From: Micromussa lordhowensis
Lineage: Eukaryota > Cnidaria > Anthozoa > Scleractinia > Lobophylliidae
Assembly (NCBI GenBank): GCA_964020085.1
Contig: OZ026599.1
Coordinates: 32,728,229-32,792,228 of the forward strand
DNA: 64,000 nt
Direction: 5' to 3'
The notes beneath the pieces are model-generated. The model was not told the origin of the DNA. It did no database searches and worked only from the letters and a program-made list of their open reading frames with translations. The position numbers were made by a program, and so were the translations under genes. Every line of letters starts with the position of its first letter. The stretch's first letter is position 1. Of the stretch, positions 33,764 to 47,900 are shown piece by piece.

Positions 33764-35197
33764 CAAAAAATATTTCCCGTTTTTTTTATTACGCTTAATC
33801 GTGGATCATTTTTTCACAAGGAAGGAAACAGCCAATGGTTGTATGATTGCACTTGTCATTCCAATACTTCACCATTCACGACCTTAAGGTTGTTTTTTCA
33901 ACCAGCTGGTTTAGTTAGTAGCCGGGAACGGATGAACTAAGAAACACTTCCCCCATATTTTAGTAGTTTATTAACGATTTCCATGGCACCACTTTAATTA
34001 AGAAATAAGTTTAAACTGATTTGAAAGTAAACTTTACAAGACCGATAAATCGCGCCTTTTCTAACGTCGTGAATAATTAAGGGAGGTTAAGATATATCAA
34101 CGACAAGAGAGTTTTTTTGCGGTGTAAGGTCGACTCGAAATAGCAACTTCTTGAGAATGAGAAATGATCAGAAACGTCAACCACATATCAATACGTCACA
34201 TTGAAGAAAGGAAGTTTTGAAATTAGGCTGGCTTTTAGCTTCCACAGCCAAACCCAATTTTTTATTGTGATAAAAGTCATAAAACATTTTTAAGTGTCTA
34301 GAATCCTGAGACAGGGGTGCCTCAGAGGCTAAAAAAGTTTGAATAAGCGTAAAGTAACATCCTGCTTTAGAGCAGCTTTATTTGTCCACAGAACACTTTT
34401 CGTTCAAAGTGTCGTTTGATCGATTTGCAAATACGTTCGACGGAACTTTTATTAAATACGCTGTTTTTGCAGGAGTTCGGTATCTTAGGAACGTAGATAT
34501 TTAAATCATTAATTATCGCATGGAAACACTTATATCATTACATTTCCAAAAAAATCCACCGATAAATGTTGGAAAATTGACAATAATTAAAAAAGGAAAC
34601 TTCATATGCCACGTGAGTCTTCCAAACATTGCTTGCAAATCTATTGTTTTCATTGTAAATGATGAATTTGCAAAACATTACGAGCTGTATGTCTTACCAA
34701 TGAAGGAAATGAGAAATTAAATTATTCTTTGACGTGAAAAGGTTATTAGATTGTCCTGATATCGATGTTTCCATAGAAACAACATGTTAATGTCTCATGA
34801 ATGTTTAAAGCACACATGAGGGAAAAAAATAAAATTTCAATTTCAATTTCTGTTGTCCCTTGTATACATTGCAGCGAGTCAGCGATGAAATAAATGGTTA
34901 AATGGCTTAAAAGACTTAAATGGTTATAGGTTTGTCCGTGTTAATAAAAGCCTTTAAAACCACCCTAATAACCGCCAAACAAGACTTAGCTGTGCTTCAA
35001 ATTTCAAGGAAAATTGTGTAGCAAAACTATAATGGTTTGTAAGATGAAAATATACAACCAGACCAAACGTACTCTGTTAATTTTTTTCCTTTCTTCTTCG
35101 GTTGGGTGTGTTTTAGCGGTACTTGAAAGAGGCAGCTTTTCATAAAGGAGGCTCAACTCAGGTTAAGTCAATGGAAATAATCAAGTGCTGGTAGGTC
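33764..35197. other. no supported feature
   Basis: AT-rich intergenic sequence between the SINE and the GPCR stop codon. No exon or clear repeat was recognised. Confidence 0.4.
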
Positions 35198-36340
35198 TCA
35201 CAAGCTACTAAGACGCATGGCGGTAGTTGCATTCTGAGCGTCAACGCTGTTTTCGTCTTTCATGTGTACCCGGGTGCTTGTAAACTCGCCATCGACACTA
35301 ATACTCCTTTCGATAGTACTTTCTTTATGGAAGGTAGAACTCACACCGAAAGTAGTGCGAAAACTCGCGGTCCAAAACTGGACAACAGCGTCGCCAAGAT
35401 TGCTGTGAAGCTGGCAGCATTTGCAGGGAAGAACACGCAAAATCTTGTGCCTAAAATCGCGATTGGAACTCGAGTAAATGACAGGGTTTAACGCAGAGTT
35501 TCCGTAGTGGAGCAGTTTTATAGCTAGTGTTACTATCGGTGGGACGTAGAATCTGATAAACTTCACCAGGATGTTCATTACAAAAAACGGCGTCCAACAC
35601 ACGATGAAAGCGCCCATCACGACAGCCAGAGTCTTCGCGGCTTTTATCTCACGCTTGAAGTAGAACGCTTGCCGCATCGGTTGAATACGACGCGCTTGAC
35701 GAAGAGCCGCGAGAAATATGCGAGAATACGAGTAAATCATCACCGAGAGAGGAAGGAGGAAGGAAACCACGAAAACCAGCGCTGGGTAATAGACTCCTCC
35801 GTGTAAATTGATTGTGGCGATGAATGTTGAGTACAACCACAGGCAGATTAACACGATTATTGCGCGGGTTTTGGTGATAATTTGAGAGTATCTCAAGGGC
35901 GAAGTAATAGCTATGTATCGATCGCAGCTGATGGCGCACAAGTTCATGATTGAAGCGGTGGAAAACAGAATGTCCAAGCATTTCCCAAACGCCATGAGAA
36001 TAGGATCACAAGCCAACGAGTTGTTAATGCACTCGGTGTTCTGAATCACGAGCCAGATCGGAATGGAGACAGACGCTACCAGGATGTCCGTCATCGCCAG
36101 AGACACGATGAAAACGTTGGTAACGCATCTGAGGTTGGTTGAATGATAAAACGCGAAGCAAACTAGGGTGTTACCCAACCACGCAAACACCATCACAATA
36201 GCAAGAGCCATGGTAGACACGGCTACAGTCGTAGGGGTAAACGTCAACGACTGTTGAGTCGAATTGCTGGCGGCTGAGGCTTCCACAACGGCGAGGAATA
36301 TCACCACCGAGAAGATACTCCTTCGGTTTGACCGCAGCAT
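35198..36340 (-). CDS. class A GPCR with biogenic-amine-receptor features, intronless
   Basis: A single 380-codon ORF. The first ~24 residues look like a cleavable signal peptide (FSVVIFLAVVEASA), followed by an N-glycosylation site (NST). Conserved marks: GNTLV in helix 1, LAMTD with Asp85 in helix 2, CLDILF with Asp123 placed 17 residues before the DRY Asp (the amine-binding 3.32 position), CDRYIAI at 139-145, CWTPFF at 248-253 and NSALNPVIY at 281-289. A Ser lies four residues before the helix 5 Pro (5.46). These are family marks of amine receptors, but the ligand is inference. The tail has a Cys-rich stretch (CKCC) that could be palmitoylated. It lies alone between the plus-strand SRCR gene and the coiled-coil gene. 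Confidence 0.93.
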   Translation of the reverse strand: MLRSNRRSIFSVVIFLAVVEASAASNSTQQSLTFTPTTVAVSTMALAIVMVFAWLGNTLVCFAFYHSTNLRCVTNVFIVSLAMTDILVASVSIPIWLVIQNTECINNSLACDPILMAFGKCLDILFSTASIMNLCAISCDRYIAITSPLRYSQIITKTRAIIVLICLWLYSTFIATINLHGGVYYPALVFVVSFLLPLSVMIYSYSRIFLAALRQARRIQPMRQAFYFKREIKAAKTLAVVMGAFIVCWTPFFVMNILVKFIRFYVPPIVTLAIKLLHYGNSALNPVIYSSSNRDFRHKILRVLPCKCCQLHSNLGDAVVQFWTASFRTTFGVSSTFHKESTIERSISVDGEFTSTRVHMKDENSVDAQNATTAMRLSSL

Positions 36341-38986
36341 GCTGTTGTATGTATCCTCAAGTTGCTGTCAGTCCAAATCAAGGCGGTGAATCGTTAGCTT
36401 AGCACTGTCTCACTTCAAGTCTGAGGATTCTAATTTTCGTAATTTTCAATGTTTTTTTTTTTCTTGCAAAAGGTGTATTGTTTAGCTCTCGCTTTTGTAG
36501 TGAGGCAATGTCAGTCAAGAATCAGGACATTTTCTCGACTCTGAAACTAAGAGACAAAATTAATGATCGAATTGTCTAAAGTCCCTCCAATATTTTTCGC
36601 TGCTCACACTTTTGCCCCAAAATTAAACGAAATATTGAAAACGGATGTATAGACTCTGATGCAATCCGTTGAGATTAAACTTTAAATTTTCAAGTCGATG
36701 CCGAGCAACTTGCTGGGAGAAAGAAAACCCGATTAGTGATGTACCAAGTGCGATTTTCATACCAAATCTTCTCAGGTATTGTAATCAAAATAACCTACCT
36801 TTGTTTGTTGTGAATACTAGCCTTCATCCAGTTGTTTATTTTTGTAATTTTTTGTTTGTCTAAAATATATCCCAAGCAATTCATATTTCCCAAAATTAGA
36901 CGTCTATTGCTCTAGAATTTCAAATAGAGGGAGCTTAATAAAGGAACATGAAAACTTTGCTGACAAAAGCAAATGGAAAGACAGACATTGAATTAAAAAG
37001 GTATCTTCTTTCAAGTAATTCACTCAACGCTTTTTCGGCGATTTTCTGCGTAACCTGACTAAAAAAAACTTTCCTATAATCATGATATTATTAGTCTCAG
37101 AAATTGAATTATCTCGCCTTGGAATCTTGATAATTTATCATTTAATTTTCTGTAATTACGCGTATTTTGGTTGTCTTTCACTATTTCCCTTGTATTTGCT
37201 TGCGAAGTCCTGACAAGTCAGTTGCCATAGAAACCTACAGCATATCGAATTAAGGACAAGCACTAAATTAAATTTTTCCCCGCTGCATGAAACTCGAAAA
37301 AACAAATCGAAAGTTTTGTTCTGAATGATAGGCATCCACAATATTGTTACAGCCTCAACTTTATCTGTTAATGTCGGGCGGACAAAGAAGAAATTTACGA
37401 GCATTGTAAATTTAACCTCATTAGCTCTCAATTCTGTGCGCCGATTACGTTGAAGTGGAAAGCTAGGAACAAACTGACACTTTCTCACAGGGATAAATTA
37501 ATTGTTTACTCTGGACAGGAAGAGTTTTCTTCCGTCAGGATATTGAATAGATGCAAAAACGCAATTTGTTCAAGATATTCCAAATACAGTAGATGGCAGT
37601 ATGTTAATGTGGGACGCTGACAGATGCATTTAGTTTCTCTTCTTCAGTTACGCATCTTTCCAGGATTAATGACTACCTTGTGCTTATAGATACTTCTCTG
37701 AATAATTACAGTAGCCTGATTTGCGCGGCGATACGAGTAAGATCAAGAGGGCAGTATTCGAACTCCGACGTCCTTCCATCAAATTAGGCTATTCCGAAGG
37801 TTCCCGGAGACCCTCTAAAATCTTCCGAAGACTTCCGAAGAGACGTTGACCTGCAAGTATCTTCTTTAGTTCGTTATCGTTACCGTCTCAGTTGTTTTAT
37901 GACTTTTTTGCCGCAGTTTGCAAGGCTATCGCTGTTAAACAAACTTATCACCATAGCCTTGTTGCCATCGTGCATTCACATAGAATGTTTATGCAATATT
38001 TGAATGTAGAGCAGAAGTCATTTACAAAATGAAAGCACTGAAATCTACTGAATTTTCCGTTTGAACTCGTGCGATCTTAGATCCACTTTTTGTGCTTACG
38101 TTTGTTTTTTCTTCGTTTGCTTTTGTTCATTTGGTTTTGTTTTACAATGTCAAACGGCTTCCTGCTTCCAATCACTGACACAAAACGACTACATTGCAAC
38201 ATTTTGCGACTGAAGACACAGGCTTGTTTCCAATGTTGCCAAGTAGGTATCCCTGTGGTGCAGAGGATCACAGGCCCACCGAAACATCCATGACCAGCAC
38301 TGAACTGATCTGAGTCAAAAAAGACCGTACTTGAATAATCGGCTACGTTAACAAGGATTTCGACGCCACGCCTGAATTCCAGTAGTAGTAATTCAAGCAG
38401 TTTTATTTTTCCGAGAAGATATTTGAAGCATGCGAAATCCAGTTTACAAGGACATAAATGCGTCGTAATAAACCAACCTACGTCGACATTGAGAAGAACT
38501 ACATTGAAAGAAAATAAACATCGAAAAACTTCAACAAAATTAACGACAATTTTATTCTTATCATTGATAAATTGGAACCTGACTAAGCCTAAACGAAATG
38601 TCCCTGTCATTGCATTTTAAAACGTGTCCAGTCAATCTAAATAAGTTAAGAAAACAATACAGCTTTTTGTTTTCCCGCAAAACTCCCATGAGATATCGAA
38701 TCGGTTGATTTCTTTTAACACGCATTGTGTAGTTGCAGTGACTTTTGCATGTCATTACCAACACGATTCCACTAACACAGTTGTCAGTCTTTAAAATGAT
38801 AACTTCGAAACGAATTGTTTGACGGCCGCGGACTGTGAAAAGCGTGCGGTTTGAAGTGACGGTACAAGAATGTGACAGAGTCCATTTTCGCGCGTGTTCG
38901 ATTTTCATGGCGGGCTAAAAACTTCCATAACCACCGGACGCATATAGACTTTTTCCAAGCCGTAAAACAAACCGTCAGATTTGAAT
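36341..38986. other. intergenic sequence, no supported gene
   Basis: Contains minus-strand ORFs of 177 codons (38077-38610) and 115 codons (38561-38908). They overlap each other in different frames and have no recognised domain or splice context, so neither is claimed. The start of the coiled-coil gene lies just to the right. Confidence 0.4.
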
Positions 38987-41900
38987 ATGGCTGGCATGCA
39001 TCGAGAGCTCGTCAATAACAACGATTTATTTGTGGATGAAGGAAGCCAGGGACAGAAATCCTTGCAAAAGTGGCTCGACAGTGATGCCAACGAGGTGAGA
39101 GAGATCAGTATATTTTCGTTTAAGCCTAGTTTTACGGCACACAAAGCATATTTTCAGTTACTACCCAACACAAAGGATTTGCTTGTCACCGACCTCACAA
39201 GAAGCGTTAAGGTATTTCATTCTTAAGCAAGGCTCTACACAAACAACTTACGGTGGAGTTTTTCAATCTGTTTTCGATATTTCGCAAAGCCTTGTTGCCA
39301 ATGAATCCTTTGTCGAGTCAGAACGCAATTTTGACTTTGTTCTCAGTGATATGTGACGGAGGGATTACAATCAACAGTCGTTTCACATGTTTACAAATTG
39401 GTCTAGGAGGGTGCAAAATTGGCTTTGTCCCATGCCCGCTTTACGCCTCTAATTTTTGTCCCCTCCCGTCATCCCGTGGCTCTCAGAATTTTTGTTTCGA
39501 ATGCATGTGGTATGACAGGATGCGAAGGCGTTTGACACAGTGGAATGGTCGTTAATACCATAGTTAGTACAGAAAACAGAAAACACTCTGTCACTTTAAT
39601 TTTGACCCCACCATTAACAACTGGATTAAAATTCTTTATAAGGGCGCACAAGGATGTATTTTAAATAATGGCTGGTCTAGTGGCCTTTTGTAACTTGAAA
39701 GAGGGGTAAGGCTACCCTCTTTCGCCGTATTTTTTCATTCTCTGCGTGGAAATTTTAGCGGACGCAATACGAAAAACTAGCGAGATCAAAGGAATAACAG
39801 TAAACGGACGTGAAATAAAAATCAGCCAGTATGCTGGCGGTACCACTCTCATTCTAGACGGTCACCAAAGATCCCTCGCCACCTCTCTAAAGTTACTGGA
39901 CTTGTTTAGCGAAATATCCGCCCTCCGTTTAAACCGTAAAAAACCGAAGCTCCGTGATTGGTGCAAAAGGAGGCAGTGAGGAAAAGTTGTTCCCTGAAAC
40001 TGAGTTGAAGTGGATGATAGATAAGGTTAAGACTTTGGGAGTATGGCTGTCAAATGACCCGGAGCTAATGATAAAAGCGAACTACCAAGATAAATTAACA
40101 AAAATTAAGGTAAGTTTGGACTGTTGGGAGCTGCGTCTGTTAAATTTACTTGGAAAATAACAGTGTTAAAAAGTTTGATAATCTTCCAGCTCGTCTACAT
40201 TTTGTCACCCTTGCCAACCGACCACGGGGCAGTCAATGAGCTAAACAATCTTTGTTATAATTTCCTGTGGGGTGGCAAGGGAGATAAAACTAAGCGTGAT
40301 ATTATGATTAGTGATTACGAAAACGGCGGTCTGAGGATTTCTTGATCGTGGGCATCCATGCTTCCAGAATTTCTATTCCACTATCCCTGTTGATGTTGTA
40401 ATGGTGAAGTCTTATGTGAATCGCCTCTTTGATCCTGCTTTTGTATCACGATCAATAAACTTTACTTCGTACCAAAGTGGGCTGTGCCCGTTTTTGAGTT
40501 ACAAGAGCTAAAAGCTAAAATTAAGGGTGTTTTTAGCAGGTCATATTGTTGTTATGGTAATTAATTGTTCCACAAAATTGGCAGCAACATGTTCACTAAT
40601 TATTGGGTAGTTTTTTGACACCATGATATTTGCATTAACTGATAAAGAGTGGTTGTAACGGCCCATCAAAATTTACGTCTGGAAACAGTATTGAGCCACC
40701 TTAATTGTTCTTTTTACTTTACACGTTCAGGTTAACAATCTGGAAATGCGAATCAAAGAGCTCACTGAACAAAACATGAGACTGAAGGACAAATTTGTAG
40801 AGGCTCGAGAGAATGGAAAAAGATACCAAGACGACCTGCTCAGGAGCCAGCAAAGATGCACGGAAATCGAAAGATGGAACAGTGGTAACCAGGAGATGAA
40901 AAACAGTATCATAAAAAAGCTACAAGAAGAAAAAGAAGAGTTAGATAAAGAATTGCAAGCTTTGAAGAGGGATCTGGTAAGTCTTAACTTGTCCAGTGGA
41001 AATGACAACGATGATATTGTGGAATTGAGCACTGAACTATCACAAGCCAAGCAAGACCTTCAAGACTGTCAAGAGCGTTGTAAAATGCTTCAGGAAGAGA
41101 ATCAGACGCTAAAACATGATTTGCATGCAGCTGCAAAGAAGATAGTAACAATACAGGGAGAGGAAGGATTTGAGGAAATGCAGAAAAGTGGGCTGGAAAA
41201 TTGTTCTCTATTGCATAAACTAGACGGCATCCGAGATCAGCTTCAGCTGTACCGGGAAAACTGTTCCGGATTAGAAAGCGAAGTTAAGATTTATAGAGAA
41301 AAGTTGGATGCTTGCAACGGGGAACAAGAGGCTAATAAAACTCAGCTTGCTGAGTTAAAAGAAAGCTCGGATATTATCCGAAAAGACAAGGCAAGACTTG
41401 AACAACTGTTATCTGAGACACAAATGAGGCTAGCAAGCGCAGAGGGAGATTTGAATGACCTTAATGTTGAAAGTTTTTATTCCAAGGAGCGAATACGAGA
41501 ACTCGAAATGACGATTCGTGATCTTAAAATGGAGAGAGGCAACAAGTCCGATTTCCTAGCTAACTCGGAGTCTCTTAAAATTGAATTGCAATCACCAGCG
41601 GATGCAACAGATCTTCGACAGCAGAATCAGGAGTTAGAGGCCAGTATATCTATGGTGAGTCGCACGCTTTCTGAAAAGGAAGCCGAATTATGTCGCAGTC
41701 TATCACAAAATGAAGAGCTGAAAATACAGCTAAAAGAATCACTAGACAAAATTACAGAGTTAGAGTCGCACTCTGAGGATGTGCAGAACCCTAAGGATGA
41801 ACGAATGGATGCTAATACACTTCTACAACAAGCCAAGAGGCAGTCGACGGAGATTCGCTTTACGCTTCAGAGAAAAGAGAAAGAAAACAAAGATCTGGAG

Positions 41901-44900
41901 ATGAAGCTGAAAGAAACTCGCGAGGAAATGCATAAAATGGAAGTCCAAACGAACATCGGCGAAGCACAAAGGTCTCAGCTTAGAGAGGAACTTGAGAAAG
42001 AGCGAGAAAAAGTATTACATTTACAGGACGACAAAACAACGTTTCAGCAAAACTATTCGGCGGACAGGGCAAGAGAAGACGTTTTCAAACAGGAAATCGC
42101 AATTAAAGATTCGACTATTGCTGAGCTGAAGGTCCTGGCTGCAAACATGGAGTTGAAATATCACGAACTCAGTGAAAAACACACCGCAATTCAAGAGCTG
42201 CGAGAGCAATACAAAAAGGAAAACCAAGAAATCGAAGAAGACCTCTTACAGACTCAAAGGGACATGGCAGATATGCAAGTGGATTTTAAGATGGCCGAGA
42301 ATGAAAAAGAAGGCTTAATACAAAAACTTCAAGCTGCAAATAAAACCATTGCTGATCTACAGTCGAAGGTCAAGATGGCTCAGCATGACATGAAGGAGAA
42401 AGAGCATGAAATGTCTTTGATTACACAACGACTGACAAGGATGGAGGAAGACTTGGAGGAAGCGTCCACAACGAAGTCCCACCTGGAACTGCAACTTTAC
42501 GAGAGTAATACGAATGCGAGAAGAAAAGATGACGAAGAAAGCACTGTACAAAGCCAAATGGAGGAGTTTCAAAGAGAGTGCGAGGGATTTAGGCAGCAGG
42601 TGGCGGAGAAGGAGCTTGTCATTGAGCGACTGAAGGACGAGATAAGTTCTCTGGAAACCGACTTGGGCACACTGAGGACCGAGTTGTCCTATAAGGACTC
42701 ACTGAATGAAACAAGCAAAGAAGAGCTCAAAAGGCTTGCCTTGAAGTTGAAAAGTGGCGAGGAAGAAATCACCCGTCTGACAGACCTGTGCGAAAACACA
42801 ATGCAAGAGAAAGGTAGCCTTGAGATCGACTTGTCAGTGGCCAAAAAGAAAGTAGAGACAATGGAATCTAATCTGAGGGAAACCGGGGAGAAGGAAAACA
42901 CTCTGGTGAAGACTCTACAGGAAGAACGTAACAAGTTCGTCTACAAGGAAACAGACATTGCTTCATATCGCTCCAAAATTGCAGCATTGAAGTTGCAGAG
43001 TGAAACCCATGCCAAAGAAAAAGAAGAACTTCGCTCCAAGGTTGATGATCTTGAGGAGAAATTAAACGTCTTGAAACACCACATGGATGAAGTTTTGACA
43101 TCAAGGGATCAAGCAATCAGAAGACGAATGGAACTGGAAGAGAAGATGATTGAACTTCAACAGGATCTCGACGAATCTGGCAAGACAAGGACACAGCGTG
43201 AACAAGAGCTTCAGGATTTATGGAGCAAGATCGCCAAGTACGAGTTACAGATTGAGTCTTTGAAAAGACAGAATGAAGAACTAAAAGAAAAATCTGTTGA
43301 GACAAACATTGAGGTCGTTAACCAGAGAGATGAGTTGATGAAGCTGGAAATTGTCGCCACTGAGAGCGAAAAAATGTTAGAATCTGCGCAGTCCAACTTG
43401 GAGCAGAAGACAAAAGACTATGAGGACGTCCAGGGTACAATCAAAGGCTTGCAGGCCGAATTGAATAAAGTGAAAAACGATCTGATCACAATGAAAATAT
43501 CCCATGAATTCGCTTTGGATGAAACCAGTAGGCTCGCCAGGAAGATTCAAGAGCAAGAGTCGAAATTAAGGCTCTTTGAGAAGGAGGTTTCTGATGCAAA
43601 TGAAGATAACAGACGCCTCAGCGTCGGTCTAGGAGGCCAGACAGCAAAAGTGAATAACCTTCAGCTTCAATTGGGATCAGCAACTCGAGAGAAAGAGCGT
43701 TTCAAAGAGGATTTACAGGCTGCAGAGAAGAAAATTCATAAACTCCAAGAGGACCTACTGCGAGCTCATAACCAAGTTCGAGAAAAAGAAAGAATCGCGG
43801 AGAGCTATAGAATTGAGATAAGTGAAAAGGATAATCATGTGGAGCAGCTCAAAACCTTGAAGGATTCCATGGAAGAGAAAATCCTCGCGCTGAAGAAGGA
43901 ATTACAAACCACAGCATTCTATCACGAGTCGAGCGAATCGAAGCTGAAAGGTGCTCAAGATGAAGTAACTTCCTTGAAGTGTAAGCTCAGCCAGTATGAG
44001 ATCACTGTCGATGCCCTCGTAAAAGAAAGAGAAGACAAAGACAAAGAACAGGAAAATTCTCCTCATCAGCAGCACTTTGAGATCTTATTAGAACAAGCCA
44101 AAGAACGACAAACCATCCTTGAGAAAGAGATTGAGAACAATAAGGCCAAAATCTCAAAAATGGAGCATGACCTTAAAATGTCTCGTCAAGATTGCCTCGA
44201 CTCTCAGTTCGAAAATTCAAAGTCTCAAAGACTCCTTGAAGATCTTAAGGTAACACATGAACTGTGTGACAGGGAGAGAAAGGCTCTCCGTGAAGATGTA
44301 CTTGAAGTGAACAGAAAGATATCAGACTTAGAACTCAAATACGAGAACGAGCAGAGAGACAACTTGGCTCTCCAATGCCAGTTGGAAGACGCAACAAACA
44401 GAGGGGATACAAACCGGAACGAGATACTTAAGCTCAGCAAGCAATGTGTGGAGCGAAAGATTCTCTTGGATGCAGCAAAGAAAGAAATCGAGCTTAAAAA
44501 TTGCCAGATAGAAGAGTTAAAATCTGCAAAGGCACATTTGGAAGAAAAATCCGCTGAGTTGAGAAGCAATCTGACCAGCGCAATTGGTGAGTGTGAGAAG
44601 CTTCGAGGAGGACATCAGCAACTTCAAGAAGAGATCATCGCTCAGCAGAGGAGTCTTTCTAATCTCAAAGACCGACTGCAGAAAGCTACAAAGACTGAAC
44701 AGATGGCACGAGAAGAGCTTAAGCTGAGGATGTTGGAGATCGATTCAATCAATGAAGAATTGGTGGAGGTGCACAAAGAGAAAGATGAACTCAAAAACAC
44801 AGAGAAACGGTTGGAAAGCACTATTGCCAAGCAACGCGAGGATCATGCCATTGCTGGGGACCAAATTGTAGACCTTCAAGGGGAAATGTTACAAAGCAAG

Positions 44901-47900
44901 AAAGATTTGGGGATTAAAGAAAATGAGTTAGAAGGCTTGAGAACTGACAATGATACATTAAAGGAAGAACTGAATCAAACAAAAGATTTATTGAAAAGGT
45001 TGAAAATCGAGCTTGAGGCCATTCAAGAAAACAAGGTGATTGTTCAATCTGCTTCACTGCAGAGTGGCTTATATGACGAAGATGAATTCGAGGATGAAGA
45101 ATCAGAGTTAATGAGATTAAAAGACGCCCTCAAAGAGGCGGAAGAAAATCGTCAGAGAAGCGTCGCAAGCGAACATAGTTTAGAAGATCGGCTTGCGAAA
45201 GTAAAGGAAAAGAGCTCCCAACTGGAAAATAACCTACTCGCCTTGAAAGAAAGGGAACATGTTTCGAAGGCACGAAATGAGGAGTCCCAGAGCGAGCTCG
45301 GCAAAGCGAAAGCTGACTTGTTGAAATCGCAAGAGCAGCTTAACAGAATAATAGATCAGTTGGAGATGACTCAAGAGGAATTAACCCATCTTCAAGCCCA
45401 AAACGACCGACTAGAAGCTGCAAAAACTCTTCTGGCGGAGGAGATAAAGGAAGAACGAGGAAAGTTCAGGAAAGCCGAGGACGAACTAATTGAAGTACAA
45501 TGTAAGCTTCAGGAACTACAAACTAGATGGGACCACAGTGCAAGGGCAGCTGAAGGCAATGAGATTGTTCTTGATTCAGTTAAATCGGAAAAGAAATACT
45601 TGGAGAAGGACATGGAGACACTAAGAGACGAGCTGTCTTCTGCCCATGCCTTGATGAACTCGACTTTAAGGAAGAACAGAGAGCTTGACCAGGAGAATTT
45701 TCAGTTGAAGAAAACCATAGCAGAATATGAAACTAGAGAGGAAGGCTTTAGTGACGAAAATGGAGAGCTCGTCAAAAGCGTAACACAAAACCAGAAGGTG
45801 ATAAATGAACTGCAGCTGCAGGTCCAGCAGAAGCAAAAGGAAATTGCTGCCTTACGAGAAGGGCTGGAAAATGAGCGTCACAAGTTGACGGAAGCTAGAG
45901 AAGACCACGACAACCTTATGAAGGATATATCGCAGTTCAAAGGCGGAGTAAAAGATTACAAAAAAGCAATGACGGACAAAGACGCGAAAGTTCTGCTCTT
46001 GGAAAATGTTAAAACCAATTTGGAAGGGGATCTGAGGAGTGCACTTTTGAAAAGCAAGCAAGCACAAGAAGCGTTTGAACAAGAGGTGCAAAAGCTTAAC
46101 GGAATTATCCTAGAAAAGGATAATCGGGTCTCCGAGTTAGACTACAGCGTTTCAAAGTTCAAGGAGAGAAACAAAAAGTTGCAGACGGACCTAACTGAAC
46201 TGAAAGCGAGTACAAGTGAGCAGAAAATGCAACTTCAAAACGCACAGAAAGAGATCAAGAAACTGAACAATGAACTTCTGTCGCAAGGCCCCGTTATTAC
46301 AGCTCTTCAGTCTAAAAATGCCGCGTCCGATGAAGGTAAACAAAGCCTTAAAGATGAACTCGATAAACTGAAGAGGCAGTGCGCAGATCAGGAAATACAG
46401 ATAGAGGCTTTAAAGCATGAGAACGACAGACTGCAGAGGAAAATGAATGAAGTTCATACTCCTAAGAGTTCACCCGTGAAAAAACCACAGACACCCAAGG
46501 GCAAAACAGAACTAGACCTTGTCAGCCATAAGAAGTTAATTGAGCTGGAGAACGCTTATCAGAACATTGTACTTGAAAAAGAAGACGCTGAGAACAAGAC
46601 TACTAGTTTGAAAGAGAAGATTCTTGAACTGGAACAAGAAACCAACGCCTACCTTACAGTGAAAGATTCTTTAGAGAAAGAAATCGCTTGGAAGGATAGT
46701 CGAATAAGCGAGCTCGAAGAGTCATTGCGCAAAACCGAATATTCCGCACAACTCGACCGAAATGAATTGCAGACGGTTTCCCAAACCATGAACGAAATGC
46801 AATCAGAGTTAAATTCTATTCACGACACCGTTTTCGGATTAGAAGAATGTAATGCCACTTATGAAGAGATGATTAAGCATTTAGAGAGTCAACTAGCAGA
46901 GGTTCAACAAAAGAATTCACAGCTGGAAAATTCCTTGGAAAATAGTCAAAGCAAGTTGGATTCTCAGAGAAATGAATTATTTCAAGCGCTGAGGAGAGTT
47001 TCTGAGTTAGAGAGCACGGACCAATCAAACGCTAGTAACAAAGACGAGCTGCTACGGGAATTGCAATCTAGCAAGACCAAGATTTCGTCGCTGGAGGAGG
47101 AATTATGCACTTCTGCCAGAGAACAAGCAAAGGCAAACCTCTCAGTCAAAGAAATAAAGGAGCAAAATGGCAAACTGAGAAAGGACTTGCAACAGCTTCA
47201 GAATCGCCTGAGAGAAGAGAAGCACGACCGTGATATAGACGCAAAAGAGCTCCGAGAGAAAAATGAAACTATAAAGAAATTGCAAAGAGAAAATTGCGAG
47301 CTTGAAAACGAACTTTCATCGGCAACTAAAGAAATGAGTGCAAAGGCAACTGAATTTCTGACTTTGATGAACAAGCGAGAGGAAGCGCAAGAGGAGCTCG
47401 ACGCGCTGAGAAGGAAGATGCCTGAGTTCGAATCGAGTTCGATGAAAGAAAAAGCAGAAAACGAGAAACTGAGGTTGGAGATATCCGCCACTTGCCAGCT
47501 GTACAAAGATTTGAAGATTGCCTACGACAATCTCCTGGAAGAGATAAACAATTCTGAAGACCAGCTTCAAGATAAGGAATTTTTAAAATCAGCCGAGCTG
47601 CAAAAATCAATGTTGGAGAAGAATCAACTAAACAAGGAAGTTCAGCTAGCGAACAAGAGGTTGGCAATGCTTAAAGAAAACAACGAGAAAGTTCAACGAG
47701 AGAAGAAAGAACTGGAGCAGAAACTGAAAATGATGCAGCAAAGGCTCTTGATTTTGGAAGCGGACGAGAAGACGGTCGATACCATAAAAACTCTCCAAAG
47801 AGAACTTGAGGAGGGCAAACAAAAGATCCAAGATTTAAATGCGATGTATGAGGCTGTAAGGTTGGAGCGTGACAATCTTCGCGGAGAAAGCACAAAACCA

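Noticed and set aside
38077..38908. Minus-strand ORFs of 177 and 115 codons upstream of the coiled-coil gene
   Set aside because: They overlap in different frames, contain no recognised domain and have many Cys/Phe/Leu runs typical of chance translation. Length alone is not enough in AT-rich DNA.
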